Shown here one piece after another: positions 40,201 to 55,200 of a stretch of DNA of 64,000 nucleotides; positions within the stretch are counted from its first letter, which is position 1, and each line of letters opens with the position of its first letter. Both the position numbers and the translations under genes were made by a program. This stretch comes from Delphinus delphis. Its lineage: Eukaryota; Chordata; Mammalia; Artiodactyla; Delphinidae. The DNA lies in contig NC_082687.1 of assembly GCF_949987515.2 (NCBI RefSeq), positions 120,013,838-120,077,837 of the forward strand. Direction: 5' to 3'. The notes beneath the pieces are model-generated. The model made no database searches. It was not told the origin of the DNA and was given only the letters and a program-made list of their open reading frames with translations.

Positions 40201-43200
40201 TCTGATAAAACTGGAAAAGTTACTGGACTCCCAGACCATTAGTTTCATTGGATTAGTATTTCTGAAAAGTATAGTTCCTAAACCACCTGCACCAAGGCCT
40301 CCTTGGAACTTGTTAGTAATCAGGCCTTCCCAGACCTCAATCAGTAACTCTGGAGGTGGAGCCTAGCTCTCCATATTTTAATAAGCCCTCCCGGTGATTC
40401 TAATGCAAGCTGAAGTTTGAGAACTAGCACATTGGTTTATATAAAGACAGGGAAGGGGAGCTTACATTTGTTGTACAACTTCTATATTCCAGATTTTGCA
40501 TCAGGTGCTTTACATATGTTATACATATTTTTCCTTCTGTCTTCTCTAGACGGATGTTCCTCTTCTAATTTGATATATTAATTTCTTCACTTCTAGCTTG
40601 ATATATTTATTCCATCTTATTTTTCATATCTCAAATATTATTTTTTGAAAGGTTACGTACATTTTCTTTGTCACAACACCCTGTTCTTTTCCTCAGGGCA
40701 TTTACTGTAATTTATGATTAGATATTCTTATTTGTGGCCTGTCTTTGCCTCTGTACTGTAAACTTCACACGGATAAGGTTATGTCAGTTTTGCCTAGCAC
40801 AATACAAGGCACACAGTAGATATGTTCAGGAAATATAAATGAATGAATGTAAAGTGAAAATGCAATACCTATTCTGTCTTCCTATGAGAGCCCTGAGGAT
40901 CCAGTGAGATAATGCATGTGGAAATGCTTAGAAAAATGGACTGTTAATATGAGGTTTTATTAAAGTAAAAAAAAAAAAAAAGGAATAAAGATATATTTCC
41001 CAGACTTATATAATATTTTTTAAGAAAGGGGAGTTAATAAATGCTGACAGTTTTCTGTGGGGGTCACTCACAGAGCTTGAAGAATTTTACAGACATTTTA
41101 CAGAATTTTACAGACATCTTATTGTCTTAATTCTCAATACTTTATTCAGAGTCCTTATTACAAAATCATTACAATTTTTTTTCCTAAAATATAGAATGGT
41201 GCATTATTTTGATTTTATTGAGAAATAATTTTTTACTTGCCCCATATTTATAACATTTTGGTGTACTAGAAATAGGCTTTGAAATGCTAAAGATAATAAT
41301 CTATTAAGCATAATCTATACTAATAGTTTTGTCTATTTTTTAAATTTTTATTCATTTTTTAAAATTTTATTTATTTTTGGCTGTGTTGGGTCTTCGTTGC
41401 TGCTTTTCTTCGTTGCAGTGCGCGGGCTTCTCATTGCAGTGGCTTCTCTTGTTGTGGATCACGGGCTCTAGGTGCGCGGGCTTCAGTAGTTGCGGCACAC
41501 GGGCTCAGTAGTTGTGGTGCAAGGGCTTAGTTACTCCGCAGCATGTGGGATCTTCCTGGACCAGGGCTCGAACCCGTGTCCCCTGCACTGGCAGGCAGAT
41601 TCTTAACCACTGCACCATGAGGGAAGTCCCTTGGCTATTTTTTAGATTAATGTTTAAATTTTTAGTTCTTTTGAGAATGTTTACTGCTATCTTTAAACTG
41701 GATTTAAATGTCTAATTTTTATATATATGCTTCTTTTTTAGCTCTTTGTGTTTTTTTTTAACATATGCTCTATTTCTCATTATTATTCCTACCTATTTTC
41801 ATCTCACCATGGTGAGACTTTATTTTTTTAAGAAAGGCAAAATAATTAAAAAGATAGTCCATTGTAAAAACAAACTTCTTTAAAAATATTAAGTTATATT
41901 TAATTGATTATCTGCTCAAAAGTTTCTGATTTCTTAATGATTTTTTGTTATGTTGTTGTTCTTTTGTTTGTTTCATTTTGGGTTTTGTTTAGGTTGTGGT
42001 TTTTGTGGCCAGATGATACCCTGAAGAATAAGAGGTGTAGGAACAAGTGTGGTTGTCTTGGTGGCTGCAGATTCTTCGGCGGCACAGTAACTGGCCTAGA
42101 TTTCTTCAGACTTGAAGAGTTGACACCTTCCAGTAGCTCTGCATTTTCAAGCACAAGTGCAGAGTCTGATATGTATTATGGACAGTCTCTGCTACAGCCT
42201 GGAGAATGGATCATTACTAAAGAAGTTCCCAAAATTGTAGATGGTAATGTGTTGTCACTTGTGTTAATCTTTTATTATCTTCATCCCTATGCCATTCTGA
42301 GAGAAGTTCAGTGTTACTTTGTTCAACTTAGTTTTTTGAGCAGTCTTTGCAGGTGATTAACTCTAACCAGATAAGACTAGTGAGTTTTTCAGAGTTGCAC
42401 AAGGCAAAAGTAGATCTACTATTCAGATCTTCTGCGGTTAACATGGGTGATTTTTTCCTAGCCCAACTTATTCTAAATATTTCCTTATATATCATTATTT
42501 CCCTAGAATCCAGATTCCAGAAATATACTTAGGAATAGCTATGCTTTGAGGTAATGATTGTTTTACCAGCTTACCTTTATAGGAAAAACTTATCCATAGA
42601 AATATTTATACTATTGGCCCTCATTTTATTCACTACTTTTGCAAAATATTCTTCTTACTAAAACTGTACATGTCAAGAAGAGAAATTTGGTCTTAGAGCC
42701 TGTAGGATAGCTTTGCAAATACATGAGTTTGATATGAACAGTGAATGGTGGCTTTAGGCATACTGGATTTATATTTATCTAGCATCTTTTCTCCAAAGAC
42801 TTCAGAAATGCATTTTCCTTTGTGTTTCTTAGTTGTGTATTCCTACAATTAAGCGCAATACTTACTGCTTAAGTTGCCATGCTGTCAAGAAGTGAAATGT
42901 AGAAAAGTCTTGATATCTCACCAGTATTTAGCTATTTTTCCTTGATCCATTCAGAAACATTAACTTAGCTCTGCCTTTTGTCAGTAGACAAAGATAGAAA
43001 AGAAGTAGTTTTAACTTTAAGAATTTATTGGATTGATTTTCATGTGTAAGGAGCTCTTAGAGGAAAGAGCTAGACTACTACATATGCCAAATTCTTGTTT
43101 AAATGATATTTCACTGAATATTAATAAAGTTGTACATGTTATTTTAAGATTACTTGACTTCAGCAGTTTTACTAGAATAAGAGCAGATTATCTTATAAAG

Positions 43201-46200
43201 TCAGCAAACACCAAAACTTCTTGACATTTAAAGGTCAAGAAACATACGAAATAAAATTTACTTAGCTGTCTTCTTATATTACTTTCTTACTTTTGAATAA
43301 TGTTTGTTTTTAAAGGTGTTCACAGGCATTTCTTATTTCATCCACAAACTACCATGTGAGTTCTTTATTTTCCCTGTACATGGTGAAGTAACTGAAGTCA
43401 TCACTGAGGCTGAGTTGCATGAAGTCAAAAAGTCATGTATATGGCTGAGCATAAACTAGAATTACAGTCATCGAAACCACTTTAGTTCTTTCCACCCTAC
43501 TAGAGCTGGCACTATTTATAAAGACGTTGTTTGATTTTCTGATCTGCAGATCAAAATTTAACTATCGCAAACTCAAGGAAGAAAATCTACAGGGAATTTA
43601 CATATGGTATAAAAGGGAGAAAATAGCAATTTCTCTAACAGTAAACAAAAGAAACCTCATTTTAGTTCTTATACCGTGTAATAGGGAGTGTCTGTGTCTC
43701 CTAGTGATTTTCTCAGGAATGAGCTGTAATTGGTAAATTGCCATAAGTTTCTTGTGCAGGGAAGATTGGAATTAGTCCCTGTGTATTCCAGGAGCCACAT
43801 ATAGATGTACAGTGTCAGGATAGAATCAAGGAAGGCATATCAATGGAACTAAAGAATTTCCTTGGAAGGTCAGTGAACATTAGTTTCCTATCACTTAGAA
43901 ATGACTCAAACCCATTTTTCTTTTGACTTTTGTTGGATTTTTACATTTGTGGTGGTAGAAGCAAATAACATTACTTATACTGTAAGTTCTTAAGTCTTCT
44001 TACTACTTAAGTTCCGTGTAGAAGTGCCTTCTGCTTGGAGAGATGTTTTCTCCTACTAGTATGTTCTTCTTTCTTGAGTAGCACAAGGATGGCTGGAGAA
44101 GAGGGGAAGTAGGGCAGTAGTTATTTTTTGGATCTAAGCAGCTATAGAATTCTCCTTTTATCCCTCTCCACCCCCAATTTACATAACACATCACGGGGCT
44201 CTTATAAAAGGCTGAGAAAATGTTCCAGATTAAAGAAAACATGACAACTGAATGTAATAATATACAGACCTAGATTGGATCCTATACTGGAGAGGGCAGA
44301 AGTGCTTTAAAGGACATTATTGGGTCATTTGAGAAACTTGTAAAGCATGTGGTAGACTAGATAACAGTATGGTATAAACCCCAAATATACCAAGTTGATA
44401 ATTATACTGTGTTTTTTTATTATTCTTAGGAAATAAACCTTTAAGTATTTAGGGTAAAAGCCTACTACATCTGCAAATTACTCTCAGATGGTTCCAAAAA
44501 TATTATGTCTTTATAAAAATAGAGCAAATGGGGGCAAAGTGTTTAAGATAGGTAATTTCGAGTAAAGTATCTTTGATGGCTTGGTTATCACTCTTGAAAG
44601 TTTTCTAAGTTGGAAAATTTTCATATAAATAGCTTAAAAAAAGAAAATTCACTGTGTATGGACTCTGGATTCATACTTATGTTGATATCTTTCTGTAGTG
44701 TTTAGCATATTCCTATGTGAAATTAGTTATTTGTGCTTTTTAAAAATGATTATATACTTAAAAACAGGGAATTGGATTAAGTTATTATATTTTTCATAGA
44801 TTGCTTTTGAAATTATTATGTTTATGTAACTCACTTTTTTGTTTAGGTAATGTGAATGGCATGAAGAGGAAAGAATGGGAAAACAAATCAGTGGGAATAG
44901 AAGTAGAGAGAAAAACTCAGCACCTTAGTCTTCAAGTACCATTGCGATCTCATAGCTCATCCTCTTCTTCAGAAGAGAATAGTAGTTCTAGTGCTGCACA
45001 GCCTCTATTGGCTGGTGAAAAGGAAAGTCCCTCTTCTGTTGCCGATAATCATTTGGTTCAAAAAGAATTCTTGCATGGTACGAAAAGAGATGATGGCCAA
45101 GTGAGGTCAGTATTCAATTAGATTTAGAAACCTGATCGTAGGATTACAAGTGCTTAAAACTGTGGCAAGAAAAACTTCTCTCTCAACTCACCTGTTGTAG
45201 AGAATTTTTTCTCCTCCTGAACTTATTTTTAAATGTCCATTTGCTGTTGTTTTTCTGATTACAAAAGTAATACATATATATTCATTCCAGATGTTAGGAA
45301 AATACAGAAAAGTATAAGAAAAATGAATATTTCTTGTCATCCCACCACTGAGAGTGAACCATTGTTAACATTTGGATATTATCCTTCCAGTGTGTTGAAT
45401 ATTTTTTTGTCCTTCTTTTGGCCCCTAGTTGATTACTTTGTTCTTGAAATACACTTTCCTCTCGACTTGATAGCACATTTCAGATTTTCCTCCCATCTCC
45501 TTGGCTTTTCCTTCTCCGTCTCTATTTCCAAGTCCTCCATTTTTTTTCCCTCTCCTTCTTTCTCTTCCTCTTACAGCCTGCCATTTGTTAAATGTCATTA
45601 TCCCTTAAGACTGTTATGTACCCTTTTCTCCACTGACTCTATACTGTTTCCCTAGGCAGTCTTAGTAACTGTTCGGCTTCAATTATGATCTGTAGCTAAC
45701 ATCTTATAAATGTTAAAAACTCCATCCAAAACCTTTGTCCCTATGAACCTAGCTGCCTTCTTGATGTTTCATGGAGGGCTCAAACTCAACATATTAAAAA
45801 ATGATCTTGTGCCTATCGTGTTCAACTTGTTGTGCCTCAGTAAATGGTTGTGCCTCAGTAAACGGTAAATATCAGTTGCTGAAGTCAGAAATATTGGGGT
45901 TATCTGTGACTTCTCCCTCTCTCATTTCCTCTCATTTAATCAAAGGCCCCTGGTATATTTTGTTATATAAACTTTTAAAGGATGTGGGAAAAAAAACTTA
46001 TAAGTGCATTAGTGTTCATGGATTATGGACAGACAGTTATACTCTGGGTTATACTCTGGGTTTCTTTAAATTTTTATTGTGTTTTAAGTTGCCTCAATTT
46101 TTTTGGAACTCTGTGGGGTAGGAACATATATTGTACTGTTTTGCTACTTTGTATGGATATTTTATTGTAAAAGTTTACAACTTCCTTTATTTGTAAAATA

Positions 46201-49200
46201 AATGATTAATATATACAGAAAGGATTTTATAAGTACTTCTATTTATACATAAATTATATGGTGTGCAGTAAATGTTAATAGTTTTTTTTTCTGTTTTAGC
46301 ATTCCTACAGAAATTTCAGGAAATAGCCCTGTGTCTCCTAATACTCAGGATAAGTCAGTAGGTCAGTCTCCCCTGAGATCTCCCTTGAAACGACAAGCCT
46401 CTGTATGTTCCACCCGACTTGGAAGTACCAAGAGCCTTACTGCTGCTTTTTATGGGGACAAGCAGCCTGTTACGGTTGGAGTCCAGTTTAGTAGTGATGT
46501 CTCCAGAAGTGATGAAAATGTACTAGACTCACCAAAGCAGAGAAGAAGTTTTGGTTCATTTCCATATACACCATCAGCAGACTCTAATTCATTTCATCAA
46601 TATCGATCAATGGATTCCAGCATGTCAATGGCTGACAGTGAAGCTTACTTTTCTGCAGCTGAAGAATTTGAGCCCATTAGCAGTGACGAAGGCCCTGGAA
46701 CTTATCCAGGTAGAAAAAAGAAGAAAAAGCAAGCCCAGCAGATTGACTACAGTAGGGGTTCCATATATCACAGTGTAGAAGGACCACTTACTGGCCATGG
46801 AGAAAGCATTCAGGATCCTCGGACTCTGCCATTCAAAACTCATCCTTCCCAGGCTTCCTTTGTTTCTGCATTAGGTGGAGAGGATGATGTTGTAGAGCAT
46901 CTGTATGTTGTAGAAAGTGAGAAGACAGTAGAGAGCGAACAGATTACTTCTCAGCAACCTGTGATGAATTGCTATCAGACTTACCTTACACAATTCCAAG
47001 TAATTAATTGGTCAGTGAAGCATCCAACCAACAAGAGAACCTCTAAGTCCTCATTGCATCGCCCCCTCGATCTGGATACACCAACCAGTGAAGAAAGCTC
47101 ATCATCATTTGAACAGCTTTCTGTTCCAACTTTTAAGGTAGAAGCCAAATCATTAATTTCCACTGATAAATTTATGTAGGAAAATTGATTTTTAAGATAT
47201 TGAAAAAATTACTCTCTCAGTCATTTCGCTACTTTTCTGAAAGATAAAATTCCTGAAGTCATGGCTTCATGTACGACAGTAGGCCTCAGGTTTATTGATG
47301 AGTATTATAAATTTAAGCATATAAAATTAAGGAATAGTTTCAGATTTGATCGTCAGAGTATTAACAATTAACGTATAGTCTGTATCAACATTATATTCTA
47401 AGATTAGGATCATGTCTCTGTGAATTCATATTTTCTGTGTCTTAAAAGTAAAATTTTAAAATAGTTTTTAATTGTTGGTGTTCTATTATATTAATCCTTA
47501 ACTGCTTCTATGCAAATCTAGTTCTGTACACTTGGTATTTGAGATATTATAATTTAGTATTAATTAATTATTGTCCATTTCTGTAATGTATTCTGTAAAT
47601 AGCTTTTTTGTTTTTTTTAGGAAAGCTAAAAATAGGTCAAAATAAATTTAGTGATAATATCCAATATGAAGACATTTTTATAAAATTATAAATTTGTAAG
47701 AGAACTTTTTATGATTTTAAAGACCAAAATTGAGCATATAAAATCTTATGGAACTGATTAACAATTCAAAAATCTCATGTGGTATATACTAACATGTATA
47801 TATATACTTGTTTGAAGTGTCTAAATGTTAATATTCTCATATTATATTCAGATATTTATTATATACTACTGTGTGTCAGTCATTTGATGTTCAGTGGTGA
47901 GGGAAACAGACATGGGGCATATAGTTTAGGGTGAGAGATGGGCAGTAAATAGATAAATGGATAAGTACAGTATATGATTATGAATTCAGAAGTGTTATGA
48001 AGATAAAGGATGCTGGGATAGAGAATAATGGGGAGTGGGGCTGCCTAGCTTGTATTGACATGAAAGGTCAATCACAGGAGGTAATATTTAAACTGAAACT
48101 TAAAGGATGAGGAGGAATTGAGGAAGGGAAGACTTAGGGACACTATATACTATATTCAGGGCACAGGCATCGGCCTTGCTGAAGTTCTAAAGTGGGAAAG
48201 AAGTCTGTGCATGAGACATAGTGAGTTAGCAGAGAGCTTTGCACATGGTGAGGTTAGAGACCTGAACAAAGGCGAGGCCATTAAGGACCTGTAGACCAGG
48301 GTATCAGTAGTTAGAATTTTAATTTCATTGGGAAATTCATGAGTAAGGAAATGTGATGTGATCTCATGTACTTTGGCTACCAAGTGGAACAGAATTGTCA
48401 TTACGCAAGGAGGAATTGGGGTGATCACCTAGGAGGCTGTCGCAGCAGCCTGTGCAAGAGATGATGGGCTTGGACCTAGTGATGGAAATGTGATAAGTGG
48501 AGTGAAATATCCTTAGACATAAATGCAGTTGAGTAATATGTATTGAAGGAAGAAGAAACAGAGAGTCACAAAATTTTGATTTTAAGGTTGTGCCCATTTC
48601 TTATCTTGCCTAAGATAAGTTACCCATGCCAACATTTTAAAATGTTCTCTTTATTCCATGTGAAAATATGTTGGTAAATGAATGTTCCAGTATAAAACTG
48701 AATTGCACTTGCTCTGAAAAATAGAGGTTAGAATTGCTGTGAGAGGTTAGAATTATTGTAGTATTTTCAATAAATCTAGTTTGATTAGGCAGTCAAATCT
48801 CTGGAGAAAATAAGTCAAGGAATTCATATCTTTAAACAACTTCAAAAATAGAACATAAGAAATTATTTTTCTTCATTAAATCTAAATAACAGGCTAGCAT
48901 TTAAAGGGGTTTAGTTTGGTTATTCAAGTGCATTATTTATTTGTTATCTTTTATGGATATAAAATACAATCTAGCTTTTCCTATAATTTAATGTTACTCT
49001 GGGATTCTTTGCCACTTAAAAGTTGATTGTGCTACAAGACTCTAAAATTAGCTTTTTCTAAGAAAAGCACAATTTAAAGAGGAACTATGGAGGAAAAACA
49101 TTTGAAGCACTTGCTTTTAAGCTTTAGTTGTATAGTCTACTCTCGCTAAATCCTTACAGCCCTACTCTGTCATTTTTCTGAATAATTAGAAAATGAAATT

Positions 49201-52200
49201 GCCAGTTGAATATTTCCTGTGATTTTTTCAATTTGTTAAATATTTATATCATACATATCAAAATCACATTAACAAGGTAATTTGGATATTCCCAAGTATC
49301 AGTTTATAGCATAAAATTACAGAATAATTAATATTAAAATTCTAGTCTATAAGTAATGTTTTATATTATTCTAGGTTATCAAACAAGGGCTCACAGCTAA
49401 CTCTTTACTAGACAGAGGAATGCAGCTTTCAGGATCAACTTCAAAGTAAGTAAAAATTATATACTTTTGAAGTTTAAAGTCAGTCTTTCTTGATTATGAG
49501 ATACAGAGAGTTCGTTCTGAGGAATAACCACTCTTTACTTGACTGTTGTCTTTATTTTTTGAATAAATTGACCCAAATAATTCAACTCTGTTGTCTTTCA
49601 TGGCTTTGCCTACATGTATAATAGTCAGTAACATTTCTTTTAGACATACTATGCAAACCATAACTTGGCATATTAAAATTGGGAACTAACAAGAGTTCAG
49701 TATTATAATTTTCATATTTTGGTAGAGCCCTGCCAAGTAAATATATCAAAATTTTTTTTTATCATTTGAAATATTAACCATCTTTGAACAATTTGCATTT
49801 TACTGCCTCATTTGTCTTGTCCTTGAAGAGTATTTGGGACATATAATATCTAGTCCAATTTCATGAAATTTTTAGTTGAAATAAGTATAAGGTTAAGGGT
49901 CACTCATCTTAAGGAAGCTCCAACTTCTATTTTTTTCATATATATACTGGTCTTTTTAATATATACTTCGCTTGTTAAATTGTATAGTACACCATATACT
50001 CCTCTGGAAAAGAAAGCTGTTGATAACACAGATGATGAAACATTAACGGAAGAGTGGACTTTGGATCAACCAGTCTCTCAGACCAGAACAACAGCCATAG
50101 TTGAAGTAAAAGGAACCGTTGATATTGTTCTGACTCCCCTAGTGGCTGAAGCTTTAGACAGGTATTAATTTTGTCTAAAACTACAACTACTATTTTATAA
50201 AATAATAAGTGTATGTGATATAGTATTTTCATGAAAAAGAATGATGATGGCTATTTTGATTGAATAGAAATGAAAATATATTTTAAAAGGACTGTGTTTC
50301 AGTTATCATTTGTTACTTTTTCAGCCTAAATAATTATATATTGCAATATTATAATAGTTATATTACATTGTATTTTCTACTTTTTGCTTTTGGGCTGATA
50401 AGCATAAAATTTATCAAATACCCAGGCACTAATTATTAAGTTTGATATTCTTACTACTGTCTGGTTAATGAAGGTATAAAGAGGAAATAATATATTGTCT
50501 GTCCTGCAAGGAGATATAGTCTATCTAGGGAGACAAAACTAAGATGAATAAAATCTAGAATGGAACATAATGGGACAGATTAGATAAACTAGATCATAAG
50601 TGATATTAAAATGTTTCATATGCTGTCTTTCTTCCCTCAGGTATATTGAAGCCATGGTTCATTGTGCTAGTACTAGACATCCAGCTGCAATTGTGGATGA
50701 TCTACATGTCAAAGTCCTCCGGGAAGCTGTCCAAAATAGCAAGACTACCTTCTCAGAAAATGTAAGAACCTTTTGTTCAGTGAGTGTGGCAAATTGAGTA
50801 TTCTTCACAGGTGCATAATATCCAACCTTGAAAAAAATTTGAATGTACTAAAATTTTATTAGTCATTTAAATTGGAATACGTGAACATTTCTAAATAAGC
50901 TTTATATGTCATTGGCTCCATAAGAGACAGCATAAGAGGAGTAAAATATTTATTAAAATGTAGCATTATTTTTTCTTTTATTTTGGAAGTAGTTTAATTC
51001 TAAGCCTTTCCTAAAGAGCTTTGGTCCTGAGTGAATGAGTATTGTTTAGGAGTGGTACATTCATTTACTAAGAAAGCAAATCTGCATATTATTTTGGCTT
51101 TCTTCTGTGATTAGATAACTTGTATTTTAATAGTTTTGAGGTTATTTTTGTTCACCTCGGTGAATCAAGTCACTCACTGTCTTCTGGTGTGCGATATTTT
51201 ACTTAACACTGTGGTCCTAGTCACAAAGCCAGTTTCTTAGCAGTCATATCCTGGTGATTAATCCTCATCTAGTGATTGTCCACTTGACTTTCAGATGTAT
51301 CTGAGTCGCATTTGGACTATGGACCAGAGGCAAGGTGAAAGTAAAGCTGATTGTTTTTAGTGATCCAGTTATTCAAGATATATTGGCATTTCATGTGATA
51401 GGTAGTTTGGCTAGAGGAGTACAAATCAAAAAAGAAATTTGAAAATATTCCCAGCCAACAAGGAGCTAATTATCAGAAACCAAATATGTTCTCAAGTACA
51501 TGTTTTTATGTAGGCTGATTTTGCTTTATTATGTATCACTTCTCTCAACACTGGGGCTGCCAGTCTATTTTCTAGCTTTTCTAAGGTTTGGACTTCAAGC
51601 CTGGGAATGCTAAACCAGATGGCAGCTGGTACCTAGATGGGTATAAAGGAGCACAGTGAATAACAAGTTGCTGTTGTAGATGATATGGAAATTACGAAAG
51701 GTCTGTGAAATAATAATTCCGCTTTCAATCTTTTTAGCTATCTTCCAAACAGGATGTTAGAGGAACAAAAACTGAACATTCTACCATAGGAATGACTAAC
51801 CAAGGACAAGCACAGACAAATCTTACAATGAAGCAAGATAATGTAACAATTAAAGGTCTTCAGGCTAATGTTAGCATACCAAAGGTAAAAATTTAATATT
51901 TAAACAAGTTTTCCTGAAAGAGAATATTTTGGTCGTTTTTATCCTTTGTATTTACTAAACTGAATGGTGGTAGAATAGATTGTAATATCAAAAATATATA
52001 TTTTATTTCCTTGATGATCTAATGTAACATTTAATGTAATGTAAATAGTTTACTTAAGCAGAATGTTGGGTAATATTTACTAAAATAATTCACATTGATC
52101 CAGTAAGAATTTAATTATTATTTTATGAGAGTTTGTAAGCTTCTCCTTCATTACTCTCATACACATAGATATGCCATTCCTAATGGTAGTTTTTCATTTT

Positions 52201-55200
52201 CCTATATATCTTATGTTTAAGTGATAACTTTTTACTTTTCAACTCTGAAATATGTGACATTTTGTGTGTTAGGTGAACTTATGTTTGTTACAAGCCTCAG
52301 TGGAAGAATCTCCGAGTACAGCTCCTAGTAGAAGTGTGACTCATGTTTCCTTAGTAGCACTGTGTTTTGACAGAATTGCTACACAAGTTCGTATGAACAG
52401 GTAAGAAAGAGTTTATTAATTTGAGCCATGACTATCTTGCTGGATGTAAAAGCAAGCTTTAACCATCCTTTTAATACATTTCGGAAAATTCTAATGTTAA
52501 AACTCAGAACTGATATTGGAATTTCAAATCTCACTTTAAGATTAGCAAAGTAGGTTTTAAAAAGTTTGTACTGTTTTTATTCATACTATCTTTTAGTAAA
52601 CACTGAAGAATTTGTTATTAATATTTAATTAAAATAGTGGATTTAGAAAAAAATACTAGTTAAATGTTTTTACTGAACTATGTATTATTTAAATGTTAAC
52701 CACCATACTCTTTCTTTTTTCATAAAGAGGTGTGGTTGAAGAGACTTCAAACAGTGCAGACCCTGGTAGAACATCAAATTTTGATAGGTATGTTCATGCC
52801 ACTAAGATGCAGCCTCAGTCATCAGGATCTCTCAGATCAAACGCTGGAGCGGAAAAAGGCAAAGAGATTGCAGCCAAGTTAAACATTCATCGAGTTCATG
52901 GGCAACTGAGGGGTCTTGATACAACGGGTAGGAGTCTACAACATATTTTTCTTTGACATGTATAAATGTAAGAGGATTTTGCAAAAGGAAACATAATTTT
53001 TTTTCCTTTGGAGTTTGCTACAATTTGAGTATTTTATCAATATAAGAAAGAGAAAGGTATCTCTGTATATATTGAACACATAGTATTTAACTATTCATTA
53101 CTCACATTCTGCGCAGGATGGAAGGTAAACTTTGGTGGGAAGGTGGGTGGTATGGCCCCAAATTAGAAACTGCTTCTATCTCGCATCTGTTTTCTTCATG
53201 GTATCTGTTTGCTCACTGTAGAACAGAGAGTATGATCTTTATAGTCTTTCTTTCTTTTTAAAATCGTCCTGTAGGCACAGCTTTGTTAAAAAGAATTAAT
53301 AGTGGTATCAGAAGCAGGTAGTCAGATCTGTAAAATATAGCAGCAATAAGAATAATAGACATGGCTGTGCTTCTTAATAACTTGGAAGAATTTTTAATGA
53401 ACTGAGGAAATTATCATAGTTGACTGCTACATGAAAGGTGGGAACCAAAGCTGGATTTGTAAAATGATCTCTAAAGAGCTAGAAGAAAACTTAGTTCAGA
53501 CGTAAACAAGTTATCTCTGGGTGGTAAATTTACATGTGTTTTTTTTATCTTCTTTTTGCTTTTCTGTATTCATTAGCTGTAATCAGAGAAAGAAATGAAA
53601 AAACAGTAAGATAAACTAAAAATCTCTGCCAGGCACTCAGGATGTTGGCTCCCATATTGCATATTGAAAGGGATGGAATTATGGCAATATCTGTGATGAA
53701 TTGTTATATAAAATATGTTAGCATAAAGCAATCTTTTAGTGAAAGCTATAGTTTTCCTGGAAAATAATGTTTTTCCTAAGGCTAGGTAATTAATTAAAAT
53801 AATTTTTTATTTTGTAAAATGATGAGAAAGTATTTAAAAATAGTTTACTATGAAACTGAATTATTCAGGAACTTTTTAAGTTTAGATTTTTAGAGTACCC
53901 TATAATCTCTCAGAAATGAATTTATCCTGTCTCTGAGCACTTATCTGTTAATTATGGAATCTTCTTTTCTCCCTCTAACTTCAACATGATTCTGGCGCTT
54001 TTTAAGTAGTATGACATTAGGCAGTGCTATTTTAGAAATTGGTTGGTTCATTTGTTTATTTTTCTTTTTGACAGAATACTAAGATATCTTTTAAGACAAC
54101 CACTGTGCCACATGCTTACGTTATTTGTTGTTTTTAAAAAATATACAAACCTCTGTCTTTAAAAATGGTCATTTTGTTTTCTTTTGATAATAGATATTGG
54201 TACCTGTGCCATCACTGCTATCCCCTTTGAGAAGTCCAAAGTTTTATTTACTCTTGAAGAGTTGGATGAGTTTGCTTTTGTGGATGAAACTGATCAGCAG
54301 GCTGTTCCAGATGTAACTCGAATAGGTCCCAGCCAAGAAAAATGGGGATGGATAATGTTTGAATGTGGACTTGAAAATTTAACCATAAAAGGTAAGCTTT
54401 TTATAAAAATTTCTGCTTAAGTGGGGAACAAATTGGCCACACACTGCTGAAAAGTTTTGAACAATCATGACTTTCAATAACCTGAATCAGCATAGTCAAG
54501 CAGAAAGTGTGGCATCTGGGATTATTTACTAGGAGTGGGTGCCCCATCCCAATTGCGTAAGTGGAGCTTAATGAAATTATTGTGTGATTCAAAACTAGCA
54601 GAGCATCTAGACATGTAAAATGCCTGAGCAAAGCAGTGCATAGTTCAGAAAAAATTCTCAAATAAAATATAAAGCCTCTTAACTTTTGGAAGTTTGCATC
54701 TTTGGAAACTGGATCTTTGATTAGTAGAGCCTTGCCATATACGATGAAAATACTGTAAATCCTTTATTCCGCGATACTGACTTATATTTATTTTCTTTTA
54801 CATTACTGACTAATACACTAAAATAGGAAGGCTGAATTGTGTATAAGACTTTTAGGCTTAGTTATGTATAATAGTAGTGTATATGCCTGTAATTCCTTAC
54901 CTGATATTGCAATATTATATCACTTTTATAGATAAGGGCAAAGTTTTGGTGAGAAAAAAAATCTTCATGCGATTTTTATTTTTTATTTTTATGGATATGA
55001 TAGAGTACAGTGTTTTTAATAAATAAATTCTTTCATTTGGATAGGAGGAAGACAGTCTGGTGCTGTTTTATATAATACTTTTGGAACTATGGGTAAAGCT
55101 AATGTCACGGAAAGGGGTGGAGTGCTGACATCCAATAATTCTTCTGATTCTCCAACTGGCAGCGGCTATAATACTGATGTCTCTGATGATAATCTTCCTT

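Larger units (their letters stand above)
37116..41992 (+). other. Intron 13 of window
   Basis: 4.9 kb of mostly repeats: antisense old L1 (about 37700-39300) interrupted by a 99-bp tandem repeat, a palindromic DNA-transposon-like relic (39680-39820), MER5A-like (40285-40425), L2 (about 40655-40860) and a CHR SINE (41347-41634). A purine-rich patch lies at 37965-38030. Confidence 0.75.
45106..46299 (+). other. Intron 15 of window
   Basis: 1.2 kb. It holds an old LINE fragment near 45235-45400 and an L2 body fragment near 45690-45950 that contains a short internal duplication. Confidence 0.65.

Noticed and set aside
46551..46843. Overlapping ORFs in other frames (46551-46778 +, 46625-46843 -)
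   Set aside because: Shadows of exon 16, whose frame is fixed by its neighbours and by BLTP1 identity.
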